DNA of 8,718 nucleotides. It comes from Clostridium sp. UBA4108. Lineage in GTDB: Bacteria; Bacillota; Clostridia; Clostridiales; Clostridiaceae. The translations under genes and the position numbers were made by a program. Below are positions 1 through 6,842 of this stretch, piece by piece; positions within the stretch are counted from its first letter, which is position 1; each line of letters starts with the position of its first letter. The notes beneath the pieces were generated by a model that saw nothing but the letters and a program-made list of their open reading frames with translations, ran no database searches and was not told where the DNA came from. The stretch is taken from the NCBI GenBank assembly GCA_002381695.1, contig DFXM01000026.1:46226-54943 (forward strand). Reading direction: 5' to 3'.

Positions 1-83
1 AGAACTTCATATTATTCCTGTTTAACCGTTTCGAAATCTTGATTTGCTAAGTCTCTATTCAGGTAAAAAGCTTATGCTTCTGT

Positions 84-920
84 TTAAGCAACTTTATTGG
101 TCCTCTTAAGAATTTTAAACTTTTTACAACATACAATTTTAGCACTTTTAATATTTTTATAAAAAATATATCCACCCAATATGAATATTAACAATCCTAG
201 AATAAACTTATAAGTAGGTAAAATTGAAATGTACTTAGGTATCACATCTGAAATATACACCCAAGAATTATTAAAGAAATGTGCTAAAATACATAGCACT
301 AAAGAATTACTTTTATAATATATAATACCTAAAAATATTCCTAAAATAGTTGCATTAACAAATTGATGAATATTTCCATGTATTATTCCAAAAATAAGAG
401 CTGATATTAATATTGCTTTCATAGGGCTATATTTATTTAGAAATCCTTCTAATAATATACCTCTATAAAGGATTTCTTCAAATATAGGAGCTAATATACA
501 TATAGAAATGAAGCCTACAATAGGTATGCTAACCAAATCCCTGAAGGCTTGTTCTATAGATTTATTAACAGGTATATGTTCTAATAATAGTCCTAAAGAG
601 TTATTGAAGAATAAACGATATCCTATTATTAGAAATAGAATTCCTGAAACCAATGTGTAACTGAATTTACTTATATATTTTATATTAAAATGTGAATAAT
701 CACTTCTTATATATCTTAAAATCGACCATACCATAAAGATGTTGCCTAAAATTTCACTAGAGCATAAAAAGATGGATTTTATTATTATATTACTTTGAAA
801 ATATCCTATTAAATAAAAAGGAACATAGATTAATGAGTATGATATACGACTTAAAATAAGAAGCCATATAGTCGTGCCTAAACTTAGTTTAAAATCATCT
901 TCTATTAATTTGTTTTCCAT
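84..920 (-). CDS. CPBP-family intramembrane metalloprotease (CAAX protease/bacteriocin-processing type)
   Basis: This is a 278-residue polytopic membrane protein with about seven or eight hydrophobic segments. The three CPBP (ABI/Rce1) signatures are present in order: EEILYRG with E148, E149 and R153; FGIIH with F177 and H181; and HFFNN with H214 and N218. These residues form the intramembrane glutamate/histidine active site in the family, so the protein is probably catalytically intact. Bacterial CPBP proteins are linked to prenyl-protein-like cleavage, peptide maturation and bacteriocin self-immunity, but nothing beside this gene identifies a substrate. The ATG at 918-920 is preceded by AAGGTG about 4 nt away. 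The C-terminus is basic (KKFKILKR near residues 266-273), consistent with a cytosolic tail. It is transcribed alone, away from the rest of the window, and no convincing terminator is visible before the left edge. The family assignment is firm; the biological role is unknown. Confidence 0.93.
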   Translation of the reverse strand: MENKLIEDDFKLSLGTTIWLLILSRISYSLIYVPFYLIGYFQSNIIIKSIFLCSSEILGNIFMVWSILRYIRSDYSHFNIKYISKFSYTLVSGILFLIIGYRLFFNNSLGLLLEHIPVNKSIEQAFRDLVSIPIVGFISICILAPIFEEILYRGILLEGFLNKYSPMKAILISALIFGIIHGNIHQFVNATILGIFLGIIYYKSNSLVLCILAHFFNNSWVYISDVIPKYISILPTYKFILGLLIFILGGYIFYKNIKSAKIVCCKKFKILKRTNKVA

Positions 921-1021
921 GATGCACCTTCCTTTACGAATATAAATTTTACTTCAACCGTTGTTGTATGTCTCACTTTATTTGTGAAATCCAAATTTCA
1001 AATAGCTACTTAATATTACAA

Positions 1022-1030
1022 ATTATAACA
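1022..1030 (-). promoter_or_regulatory. Extended -10 promoter candidate for the CPBP protease gene
   Basis: Read on the minus strand the bases are TGTTATAAT: a perfect TATAAT with the upstream TG of an extended -10 element. A -35 box at 17 nt is poor (TATAAA), which extended -10 promoters tolerate. It would start a transcript about 95 nt before the ATG at 920. This rests on motif matching only. Confidence 0.45.
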
Positions 1031-1220
1031 TAAAAAACCTTTATTTTATAGTGCAAGAATATTGGGTATATTAATAGATGATGCCATTGATGCGTTAATT
1101 TTAACAGAAGACAAAAAGCTTAATATAATAGCAATAACGAGTGAAGAGTATTCAAGTATTTTATTGAATACAGAATTTGAAAATAACTTATTTAGGAAAG
1201 AGTTAGTAATATATAATTAA
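1029..1220 (+). pseudogene. Start-less 63-codon open frame, probable 3' remnant of a lost gene
   Basis: The frame opens just after a stop near 1026-1028 and runs 63 codons to TAA at 1218-1220. It has no ATG; the only plausible internal start is a TTG at 1062 without a ribosome binding site. Still, the translation looks like a real protein tail: it includes ARILGILIDDAIDALILTED and then IIAITSEEYSSIL, ending in KELVIYN, with alternating hydrophobic and acidic residues. In DNA this AT-rich, 63 codons without a stop is unlikely though not impossible. A strong terminator begins 10 nt after the stop in the same orientation, as expected at the end of a genuine transcription unit. I do not recognise the family. 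The alternatives are a chance open frame or a very small TTG-started protein of 52 residues. Confidence 0.4.
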
Positions 1221-1229
1221 AAGCATAAG

Positions 1230-1263
1230 GCAGTATAAAAATTAGAATTTTTATACTGCTTTT
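1230..1263. terminator. Intrinsic terminator between the remnant frame and the PHP gene
   Basis: A perfect 14-bp inverted repeat (GCAGTATAAAAATT with its complement, 1230-1259, central AG; a 13-bp stem leaves a 4-nt loop) is followed by TTTT at 1260-1263. The T-run favours plus-strand termination, that is, after the remnant frame. On the minus strand the hairpin lies about 34 nt past the PHP gene stop, and its nearest T-run is roughly 9 nt beyond the stem. It may therefore serve that gene too, but less well. Confidence 0.75.
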
Positions 1264-1292
1264 AATAAATATAGAAAGTATTATATTTAACT

Positions 1293-2060
1293 CTAAAACA
1301 ATTCAGGTTTTCTATCTTTAAAGTACACAGGTTTTATTCCACATTTATCACATAAATAAAATGCTTTATCGAAATTTGTATAAATAGCAGAAGCACCGTG
1401 GGCATCAGAACCTATAGTAACATGTTTTCCTCCAAGCTCTCTATATCTAGTGTATAGATCTATTAAATTTTTAAAGGCTATGTCGTCAGTAAGTCGTCTT
1501 GTATTTAATTCTAATACTATATCTCTATCTAGACAGTGCTTTATAACTTCATCTATATGGTCAGAGAATTCTCTATAGTACATCTCCTTATCTTCAAAGG
1601 GGTTATATCTACATATGAAGTCTATATGGCCTAAGGTATTTATATAGGGGTGAGCTTTTACAGAATCAATTATTTCCATAAAATATTCCTCATATACAAA
1701 TCTTTTTCCCTTATTTTCATAGGTTTTTTGATCATATAAGTCACTGTTGCTTATAGTATGTTGAGAACCTATAATTTGATCAAAGGAATTGTTGATTATA
1801 ATTTCTTGATTTTTATCAGCATAATTACAGTCAAGGCCTAATTCAATGCCAAGAAGAAGGTTATCTCCTCTATATTTACTATATTCTTTAAAAAATTCAT
1901 CAGTATCAAATACAAAACCTATCTCTGGAGGACAGTTTAAATCCATATGGTCAGTAATAACTAACCCTATACCATATTCTTTAGCTTTTTTAAGACCATC
2001 TTCTATTGGCATATTGCAGTCTGTAGAAAATTTAGTATGTAAATGACAATCAAATATCAT
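1293..2060 (-). CDS. PHP-domain phosphoesterase, histidinol-phosphatase (HisK/HisJ) family
   Basis: This 255-residue protein carries the full set of PHP metal ligands: H6 and H8 (DCHLH), D37 and H38 (ITDHMD), E73 (GIELG), H101 (GSQH), H145 (LGHID), and D219 and H221 (GSDAH). Length and motif order fit the polymerase-and-histidinol-phosphatase family that hydrolyses L-histidinol phosphate with a metal centre. No his gene is nearby, so another small phosphorylated substrate is possible. The longest frame starts at a GTG at 2069, but that GTG is part of the Shine-Dalgarno run AGAGGTG (2067-2073). The ATG at 2058-2060, 6 nt after it, gives the usual N-terminus MIFDCHLH and is the start chosen here. 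The gene stands alone on the minus strand, divergent from the DUF445 gene. Family confidence is high; the exact substrate is less sure. Confidence 0.9.
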   Translation of the reverse strand: MIFDCHLHTKFSTDCNMPIEDGLKKAKEYGIGLVITDHMDLNCPPEIGFVFDTDEFFKEYSKYRGDNLLLGIELGLDCNYADKNQEIIINNSFDQIIGSQHTISNSDLYDQKTYENKGKRFVYEEYFMEIIDSVKAHPYINTLGHIDFICRYNPFEDKEMYYREFSDHIDEVIKHCLDRDIVLELNTRRLTDDIAFKNLIDLYTRYRELGGKHVTIGSDAHGASAIYTNFDKAFYLCDKCGIKPVYFKDRKPELF

Positions 2061-2081
2061 AAATTTCACCTCTTTTTTTAA

Positions 2082-2160
2082 TTTAGAATTTAAAATGTAG
2101 ATTATGATGAAGGTAAAACTCCTTCTAATTTTTAATCATTTTCTACTTTATATTCTCAAA
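2082..2160. repeat. Imperfect AT-rich palindromic element upstream of the PHP gene
   Basis: Arms 2082-2108 and 2135-2160 are imperfect inverted repeats: TTTAGAATTTAAAATGTAGA on one side against TTTGAGAATATAAAGTAGA in the reverse complement of the other. A central hairpin GAAGG-7 nt-CCTTC lies at 2109-2125. It is in the divergent gap, where it could form part of the 5' leader of the PHP gene. It is similar in size and base vocabulary to the element at 6142-6222, but the order of the shared words differs, so common origin is not shown. Confidence 0.4.
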
Positions 2161-2204
2161 TACATCTTAAATTTTACTATTTCGCCTTTAAATTGTAAAT
2201 GTTA

Positions 2205-2233
2205 TTGAAATAAAACAATTTGAGTTCTATAAT
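2205..2233 (+). promoter_or_regulatory. Sigma-A promoter for the DUF445 gene
   Basis: TTGAAA at 2205-2210 and TATAAT at 2228-2233 are separated by 17 nt, which is close to consensus for housekeeping sigma-A. The predicted transcription start near 2240 leaves a leader of about 95 nt before the start codon at 2335. A second TATAAT at 2235-2240 has no partner box. Confidence 0.7.
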
Positions 2234-2334
2234 TTATAATTATCAAGATTCAATAGTAAGCTTAAATTTAATTAAATATGGACAAATTATAACTGGAGAG
2301 TATTTCTTAATTTAATAAAAAGGGAGGTATGAAA

Positions 2335-3849
2335 ATGAAATACATAATAGCTAGCTTGACAGGAGCTATAATAGGTTATTTTACCAATTGGGTAGCAATA
2401 AAGATGTTATTTAGACCTTATACTGAGAAAAAAATATTAGGAATGAAGGTTCCATTTACGCCAGGACTTATTCCAAAGGAAAGAGGAAGAATTGCAAAAA
2501 GCGTTGGGGATACTGTATCAAATCATTTATTAACAGAGGAGGCGTTGATAGAGAATATTAGTAATAGCAATGTAACGGACCCCATGAAAAAGTGGGTAGA
2601 AAAGAATTTAACTGAGATTATTGAAAGAGAAAGTTCATTAAAGATAGAGTTACAGGGGTTATTAGGTGAAGATTATGATGCTTTAATCAAACATGGTAAT
2701 GAAGCATTAGTGGAACTAATTTGTAGAGAGATAAAAAAGCCTAAATTTTCGGAAGCAATAGTTGAAATAGTATGTAGCAAAGCAAAAGAGCTATTGAAAC
2801 AAAATCCTAAGTATATATTAAGTGAAAAATTTGGGATAGAATTAAAGGAAATACTAAGAGATAATCTAGACAAATGCGTGCAGTCGCAACAGTTTAGAGA
2901 GAGTTTAAAGGATATTATACATAATAAGCTTAATATTTTAAGTGATAAAAATATTAAGTTAAATGAAGTTTTAACAGAGGAAATAATTGCTAATTTAAAA
3001 GTTATGATTTTCAATAATAGATATGAGATAGTAAGCTATTTAGAGTCTTTATTAGAAGAAGAAAAATACCAGATTAAAATTAAGAAATTAATAGATGACA
3101 TAATATCCACTAAATTGAATCCTATGGTAGCTATGTTTATGAATTCATCTAATATCTTTGATAAACTTAGTGAAGGTATAAAAGATATGTTAAAGGAAGA
3201 AAAAAAGATAGTAGATATAGTATTATTTATAAATGAAACATTAGATAAACTCATGAATATATCTGTGAAAGAAATATTAAACACTATGCCTAAAGAAGGC
3301 ATAAATTCAATGGAAGATAAGATATGTGGATTTATACTAGACAATATGAATAGAGAAAATTTATTATCATTATCTACACTAATTGAAGGAAAAATATATA
3401 GCTATAATTCCATAGAAGAGATTATTAAGGAATTTAATGTAGATGATAGCAAATTTAAAGATTATTTGAAAAATACCATAGATATAATGTTAAACTCATC
3501 ACAAACTAAAGTTTGGATAAAAGATATAAGTAATTCTGTAATTGGAAATATAGAAACTTTAAAACTAAAAAATATATTTGGAAGTAGAGCTATTGATTTA
3601 CCAGCTAAAGTTCCAGAAGTAGTGATAAAAGTATATAATAATTTTATTGAAGCTAATGGAGTTGCTTTGCTTAGAAAACTTAACATAGCACAAATTGTTG
3701 AAGACAATATTAATAAATTTGATGTGGAATATGGTGAAAAGATAATTTTAGATATTGCTAAAAAGGAGTTAAGTGCAATAACTTGGCTTGGAGGTCTCTT
3801 AGGAGGATTAATTGGAATATTATCACCAATACTAGCAAGTTTGTATTAA
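2335..3849 (+). CDS. DUF445 (UPF0754, YheB-like) membrane protein
   Basis: This 504-residue protein belongs to the DUF445 family of unknown function. The N-terminal hydrophobic segment (residues 2-22) runs into the family signature NWVAIKMLFRP (18-28), followed by FTPGLIPKERGRIAKSVG (41-58). The long middle (about 70-475) is charged and helical, with many Lys/Glu-rich stretches and no recognisable catalytic motif. A Gly-rich hydrophobic hairpin (residues 481-504) closes the protein. This gives two membrane anchors flanking a large soluble domain, and it appears longer than the Bacillus YheB relative. The longest frame begins at ATG 2329, but that codon touches the Shine-Dalgarno AGGGAGG (2321-2327). 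ATG 2335, two codons in, has 7-nt spacing and is preferred. YheB relatives occur in spore formers, but the role here is unknown. Confidence 0.92.
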   Translation: MKYIIASLTGAIIGYFTNWVAIKMLFRPYTEKKILGMKVPFTPGLIPKERGRIAKSVGDTVSNHLLTEEALIENISNSNVTDPMKKWVEKNLTEIIERESSLKIELQGLLGEDYDALIKHGNEALVELICREIKKPKFSEAIVEIVCSKAKELLKQNPKYILSEKFGIELKEILRDNLDKCVQSQQFRESLKDIIHNKLNILSDKNIKLNEVLTEEIIANLKVMIFNNRYEIVSYLESLLEEEKYQIKIKKLIDDIISTKLNPMVAMFMNSSNIFDKLSEGIKDMLKEEKKIVDIVLFINETLDKLMNISVKEILNTMPKEGINSMEDKICGFILDNMNRENLLSLSTLIEGKIYSYNSIEEIIKEFNVDDSKFKDYLKNTIDIMLNSSQTKVWIKDISNSVIGNIETLKLKNIFGSRAIDLPAKVPEVVIKVYNNFIEANGVALLRKLNIAQIVEDNINKFDVEYGEKIILDIAKKELSAITWLGGLLGGLIGILSPILASLY

Positions 3850-3915
3850 AGTAACTATACTTTAATTAAAAACAATGAAGTTAAACTAATTACAGGCATA
3901 GCTAATGATAAGGAT

Positions 3916-3958
3916 ATCAAAGCTATATGAAGAAACTATAGCTTTGATGTAACTTTTT
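3916..3958 (+). terminator. Hairpin between the DUF445 gene and tatD, probable terminator
   Basis: A perfect 12-bp stem (ATCAAAGCTATA at 3916-3927 and its complement at 3937-3948) encloses a 9-nt loop. TTTTT at 3954-3958 follows after a 5-nt gap. The displaced U-tract makes it a weaker terminator than the others in this window. It lies 67 nt past the DUF445 stop and only 31 nt before the tatD ATG, so it could also act as an attenuator or mRNA-end stabiliser in read-through transcripts. A smaller 8-bp AT hairpin (3846-3865) overlaps the DUF445 stop. Confidence 0.55.
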
Positions 3959-3979
3959 ACCGCTGAAAGGAGTAAAAAA

Positions 3980-4744
3980 ATGATTTTTGATTCACATGCT
4001 CATTACGATGATAGTAAATTTAAAAAAGATAGAGATAAGGTGTTTCGTGAAATAAAAGAAAATGGAGTTATAGGGGTTATTAACTGTGGTTCTGATTTAA
4101 ATGGTCTAGAGGAATCTGTTAGATTTAGTGAAGAATATGATTTTGTATATGCTGCTATAGGTATACATCCAGAATGTGCAAATGAATTTAATGAACAGGT
4201 TAAAGAAAGAATAATAGAATTGGCTAAAAAAGAAAAAGTAGTAGCTATAGGGGAAATAGGGTTAGACTATTATTGGGATGAGAATCCATCCAAAGAAATT
4301 CAAAAACAGGTATTTAGAGCACAGATGAATCTGGCAAAGGAGCTGAAATTACCTGTAGTAATTCACGATAGAGAAGCTCATAAGGATACGTTGGACATTA
4401 TAAAAGAATTTCCAGAAGTAAAGGGAGTGATTCACTGTTTCTCAGGCAGTGTAGAATTTGCGAAAGAATGTTTAAAGGAAGGTTATTACATTGGAATTAC
4501 TGGTGTAGTTACTTTTAATAATGCAAAAGTTATTAAAGAAGTAGCAAAGAACGTTCCAGTGGATAAACTATTAGTAGAGACTGATTGTCCTTATATGGCT
4601 CCAGCACCGTTTAGGGGGAAAAGAAATCAATCAGATTATATTAAATATATTTTAGAAGAAATAGCTAATATAAGAAACATTAACGTAGAAGAATTAGAAA
4701 AAATTACCATAAAAAATACAAAAGACTTGTTTAACCTAAAATAA
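3980..4744 (+). CDS. tatD: TatD-family metal-dependent deoxyribonuclease
   Basis: This 254-residue TIM-barrel metal hydrolase has the usual length for TatD proteins. All expected ligands are visible: H6 and H8 (DSHAH), E92 in GEIGLDYYW (91-99), H129 (VVIHDR), H152 (IHCFSG) and D202 (ETDCPY), followed by the typical APAPFRGKRN loop (207-216). Characterised TatD enzymes are cytoplasmic Mg-dependent 3'-5' exonucleases acting on DNA and RNA, implicated in repair and in DNA degradation. The ATG has AAAGGAG (3966-3972) at 7-nt spacing. In B. subtilis the homologue yabD lies between metS and yabE; here the downstream order is kept but metS is absent and the DUF445 gene stands upstream. No clear promoter is seen, so transcription may come partly from upstream read-through. 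No strong terminator follows. Confidence 0.96.
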   Translation: MIFDSHAHYDDSKFKKDRDKVFREIKENGVIGVINCGSDLNGLEESVRFSEEYDFVYAAIGIHPECANEFNEQVKERIIELAKKEKVVAIGEIGLDYYWDENPSKEIQKQVFRAQMNLAKELKLPVVIHDREAHKDTLDIIKEFPEVKGVIHCFSGSVEFAKECLKEGYYIGITGVVTFNNAKVIKEVAKNVPVDKLLVETDCPYMAPAPFRGKRNQSDYIKYILEEIANIRNINVEELEKITIKNTKDLFNLK

Positions 4745-4879
4745 TATATTATAATAGTAAAAAACAAAAGTGAATATCATTCCATCCACCTTAATATATA
4801 TATAATATTAACCTGTATAAATCCACCCAAGAAAAGACTAGTATTTAATTATTTTGGTATTATTATCCTTTATTAGAAT

Positions 4880-4894
4880 ATGCATAGTATGCAT
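4880..4894. promoter_or_regulatory. Palindromic site upstream of the yabE-like promoter, possible operator
   Basis: ATGCATA-G-TATGCAT is an inverted repeat with two 7-bp arms around one base. It is centred about 44 bp upstream of the -35 box of the promoter at 4931-4959, where an activator or upstream repressor site could lie. No regulator is identified, and the motif is short enough to arise by chance in AT-rich DNA. Confidence 0.3.
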
Positions 4895-4930
4895 GAAATA
4901 CAGTCAATTCAATGGATTGGAGTACTTAAT

Positions 4931-4959
4931 TTGACACAAAACTGTTATTCATATATAAT
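4931..4959 (+). promoter_or_regulatory. Full-consensus sigma-A promoter for the yabE-like gene
   Basis: TTGACA at 4931-4936 and TATAAT at 4954-4959 are both perfect consensus hexamers with the optimal 17-nt spacer. Transcription would start near 4966, leaving a leader of about 29 nt that contains only the ribosome binding site GGGAGG (4981-4986, 8 nt before ATG). Nothing in the leader looks like a riboswitch. Confidence 0.85.
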
Positions 4960-4994
4960 AACCAAGTGCTCTTGTCTGTAGGGAGGTAATCTTT

Positions 4995-6011
4995 ATGATT
5001 AGTAATGTTAAAGATAGATTGAATAATTTCTTTTCAATCTGGCCTAAGACAGTGTTCGTTGTGACCTTGATTCTGTTGTGTTCATCGGTAACAGTGTTTG
5101 GAATGAAAAATGAGATAAAAGTAGTAGTTGATGGTGAAGCAATAGAAATAACCACATTAAGTAAAAAAGTAAACAAGATTTTTGAAAACAACGGAATAAC
5201 TGTTACGGAAAAAGATAAAGTTTCCGTGGCGTTAGACAGTGTAGTTAAAGACGGAGATGTTATTTATATTAATAAGGCTATAAATGTTGATCTAAATGTT
5301 GATGGAGCAACCTTAGCTATAGCTTCTGCTGAAAATACAATAAAAGATATGTTAAATGCAGAAGGTATAGAGATATCTGCTGATGACAAAATAGTGCCAC
5401 CAGTAGATACTGTATTATCAAGTGGAATGAAAATAGAAGTAACAAGAGTAAACAAGCAGGTTGTAGACCAAGTTCAACAGATAGCCTATCAAACAGAGGT
5501 AAGAAAAAATTCTGATATGACTCAAGGAAAAGAAAAAGTAGTTCAGGAAGGTGTTCCTGGTGAGAAATTGATCACAACAGAAGTTGTGTATGAAAATGGT
5601 ACAGAAGTAAGTAGAAGAGTTCTATCGGAGAAGATTCAAAAAGCTCCTGTGAAGAAGATAGTGGATATTGGAACATTAGGAGTAGTAAGAGCCTCACGTG
5701 GTGGAGAATTTTCATATAGTGAAAAAATAACCCTTACATCTACTGCATATACAGCAGATAGAGGGGATGCAGGTAGTCATACTGCCACAGGGACAAAATG
5801 TAGACGTGATGTAAATGGCTACAGTACAGTAGCTGTTGACCCAAGAGTTATCCCACTTGGCACAAAACTCTATATTGAAGGATATGGATTAGCCATAGCA
5901 GAGGATACAGGGGGAGCCATAAAAGGTAAGAAGATAGATGTATATCTTAATACCTATGAAGAGATGATTAATTGGGGAAGAAAACAGGTTAACGTTTATA
6001 TTCTAAAATAG
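4995..6011 (+). CDS. yabE: YabE-like cell-wall protein: signal anchor, two DUF348, G5 and C-terminal 3D domain
   Basis: This 338-residue protein is predicted to be secreted or membrane-anchored. A short basic N-terminus is followed by a hydrophobic segment at about 19-36. Two DUF348 (ubiquitin-like beta-grasp) repeats cover roughly 39-80 and 96-137. A G5 domain lies at about 146-222, with the typical stretch VVQEGVPGEK. The 3D domain covers about 245-337, with its three Asp residues at D282 (VAVDPRVIPLGT), D304 (AEDTGGAIKG) and D315 (KIDVYL). 3D domains share the double-psi barrel fold of MltA-type lytic transglycosylases, and YabE/Rpf/Sps relatives are thought to cleave or remodel peptidoglycan. 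B. subtilis YabE occupies the same position, between tatD and rnmV. Its own promoter and terminator make it a single-gene unit here. Enzyme activity is inferred from family membership. Confidence 0.92.
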   Translation: MISNVKDRLNNFFSIWPKTVFVVTLILLCSSVTVFGMKNEIKVVVDGEAIEITTLSKKVNKIFENNGITVTEKDKVSVALDSVVKDGDVIYINKAINVDLNVDGATLAIASAENTIKDMLNAEGIEISADDKIVPPVDTVLSSGMKIEVTRVNKQVVDQVQQIAYQTEVRKNSDMTQGKEKVVQEGVPGEKLITTEVVYENGTEVSRRVLSEKIQKAPVKKIVDIGTLGVVRASRGGEFSYSEKITLTSTAYTADRGDAGSHTATGTKCRRDVNGYSTVAVDPRVIPLGTKLYIEGYGLAIAEDTGGAIKGKKIDVYLNTYEEMINWGRKQVNVYILK

Positions 6012-6032
6012 GAGTTCATACTCCTATTTTTT
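6005..6032 (+). terminator. Intrinsic terminator overlapping the yabE-like stop codon
   Basis: An 11-bp stem AAAATAGGAGT / ACTCCTATTTT (6005-6015 and 6020-6030) with a TCAT loop leads into a run of six T (6027-6032). The TAG stop at 6009-6011 sits inside the 5' arm, so terminating ribosomes would cover the stem. Confidence 0.88.
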
Positions 6033-6109
6033 ATTGCATAGAAAAAAACAATATGTGCAATCTTATAATATAGTCAAAATAATAATTAACCTTAATTATT
6101 GAATAAAGT

Positions 6110-6138
6110 TTAACACATAATTAAAAATAGGGTATAAT
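6110..6138 (+). promoter_or_regulatory. Sigma-A promoter for rnmV-rsmA
   Basis: TTAACA at 6110-6115 and TATAAT at 6133-6138 are separated by 17 nt. Predicted initiation near 6145 gives a leader of about 150 nt before rnmV, and that leader would contain almost the whole palindromic element at 6142-6222. A second TATAAT nearer the gene (6269-6274) has no -35 partner. Confidence 0.65.
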
Positions 6139-6141
6139 TGA

Positions 6142-6222
6142 AAATGTAAAATTTATAATTTAGAATTAATAGTAGAATTTCTTAACATGATTTTAAAATT
6201 CTCAATTCTAAATTTTACATTT
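6142..6222. repeat. Nested AT-rich palindromic element in the rnmV leader
   Basis: Outer arms AAATGTAAAATTTA...TTTAGAATT (6142-6167) and AATTCTAAATTTTACATTT (6204-6222) are inverted copies; the left arm carries 7 extra bases (a TAATTTA duplication). An inner pair, AGAATTT (6174-6180) and AAATTCT (6196-6202), continues the stem. The whole could fold into one long hairpin. It codes for nothing. It could be a small MITE-like repeat or a leader RNA structure; a target-site duplication is not evident. Confidence 0.55.
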
Positions 6223-6297
6223 AAATTAGAAAAGTTTAATTTATAAATAATGAATTAGAATTCTGATATATAATACAATGTAAAATGGAGGAACGGT

Positions 6298-6840
6298 ATG
6301 ATTAAAGAAGTTATCGTGGTAGAAGGAAGAGATGATATAACCGCAGTAAAGAGAGCTGTAGATGCTGAAGTAATTGCAGTAAGCGGATTTGGTATAAATG
6401 CGAAAACTATAGATAAAATAAAAGAGGCTCACAAGAGACAGGGTGTAATAGTATTAACTGATCCAGATTTTGCTGGAGAAAAAATAAGAAGAATAATATC
6501 TAAAAGAGTACCAGATGCAAAACACGCATATATAACTCAAAGTGAGGGAAGAAAAGGTGATGACATAGGTGTTGAAAATGCATCTCCAGAAACAATAATA
6601 AAGGCCCTTAATAATGCTAAGTGTGAAATAAAAGAAGCTAGGCATGAATTTGATGTGCAAGATATGTATTTTTTCAAGCTAACAGGAGATAAGGACTCAA
6701 AAAAGAGAAGAGATCTTATAGGGAATGTACTAGGAATAGGGTATTGTAATTCCAATCAATTAGTAACTAGATTAAATAATTATGGAATATCTAAGGATGA
6801 ATTTATTGAGGCCTTAAAGAAAATAGAAAAGGAGATTTAA
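6298..6840 (+). CDS. rnmV: Ribonuclease M5 (5S rRNA maturation)
   Basis: This 180-residue protein matches RNase M5, which cleaves precursor 5S rRNA on both sides of the mature molecule, in Bacillus together with ribosomal protein L18. A Toprim domain fills the first half: the catalytic glutamate in VVEGRDD (E9, with D12 and D13), then LTDPDFAGEKIRR with D55 and D57. GVENAS (91-96) and the RNase M5-specific C-terminal domain (DUF4093, about 95-175) follow. The ATG has GGAGG (6287-6291) at 6-nt spacing. The stop is 2 nt before the rsmA start, and the rsmA ribosome binding site lies within its last codons, so the two are co-transcribed and probably translationally coupled. This pairing is conserved in Firmicutes. 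Confidence 0.96.
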   Translation: MIKEVIVVEGRDDITAVKRAVDAEVIAVSGFGINAKTIDKIKEAHKRQGVIVLTDPDFAGEKIRRIISKRVPDAKHAYITQSEGRKGDDIGVENASPETIIKALNNAKCEIKEARHEFDVQDMYFFKLTGDKDSKKRRDLIGNVLGIGYCNSNQLVTRLNNYGISKDEFIEALKKIEKEI

Positions 6841-6842
6841 AC

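Noticed and set aside
1..10. Minus-strand ATG at 8-10 preceded by AGGAA, a possible gene start leaving the window
   Set aside because: Only three codons are visible and the ribosome binding site is weak, so no gene can be supported.
25..42. T-arm-like sequence near GTTTCGAAATC at the left edge
   Set aside because: No acceptor stem, anticodon arm or CCA end can be paired around it.
1846..2046. Plus-strand frame of 66 codons opposite the PHP gene
   Set aside because: The minus-strand gene contains all PHP metal ligands, and the plus frame is its shadow with no homology features.
2673..3707. Minus-strand frames opposite the DUF445 gene
   Set aside because: They are short, Ser/Ile/Phe-rich translations of the opposite strand of a clearly coding gene, with no family motifs.
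4745..4994. Possible riboswitch (for example the cyclic di-AMP ydaO type often found before cell-wall hydrolase genes) upstream of the yabE-like gene
   Set aside because: The conserved G-rich core blocks are absent, and the predicted transcript leader is only about 29 nt.
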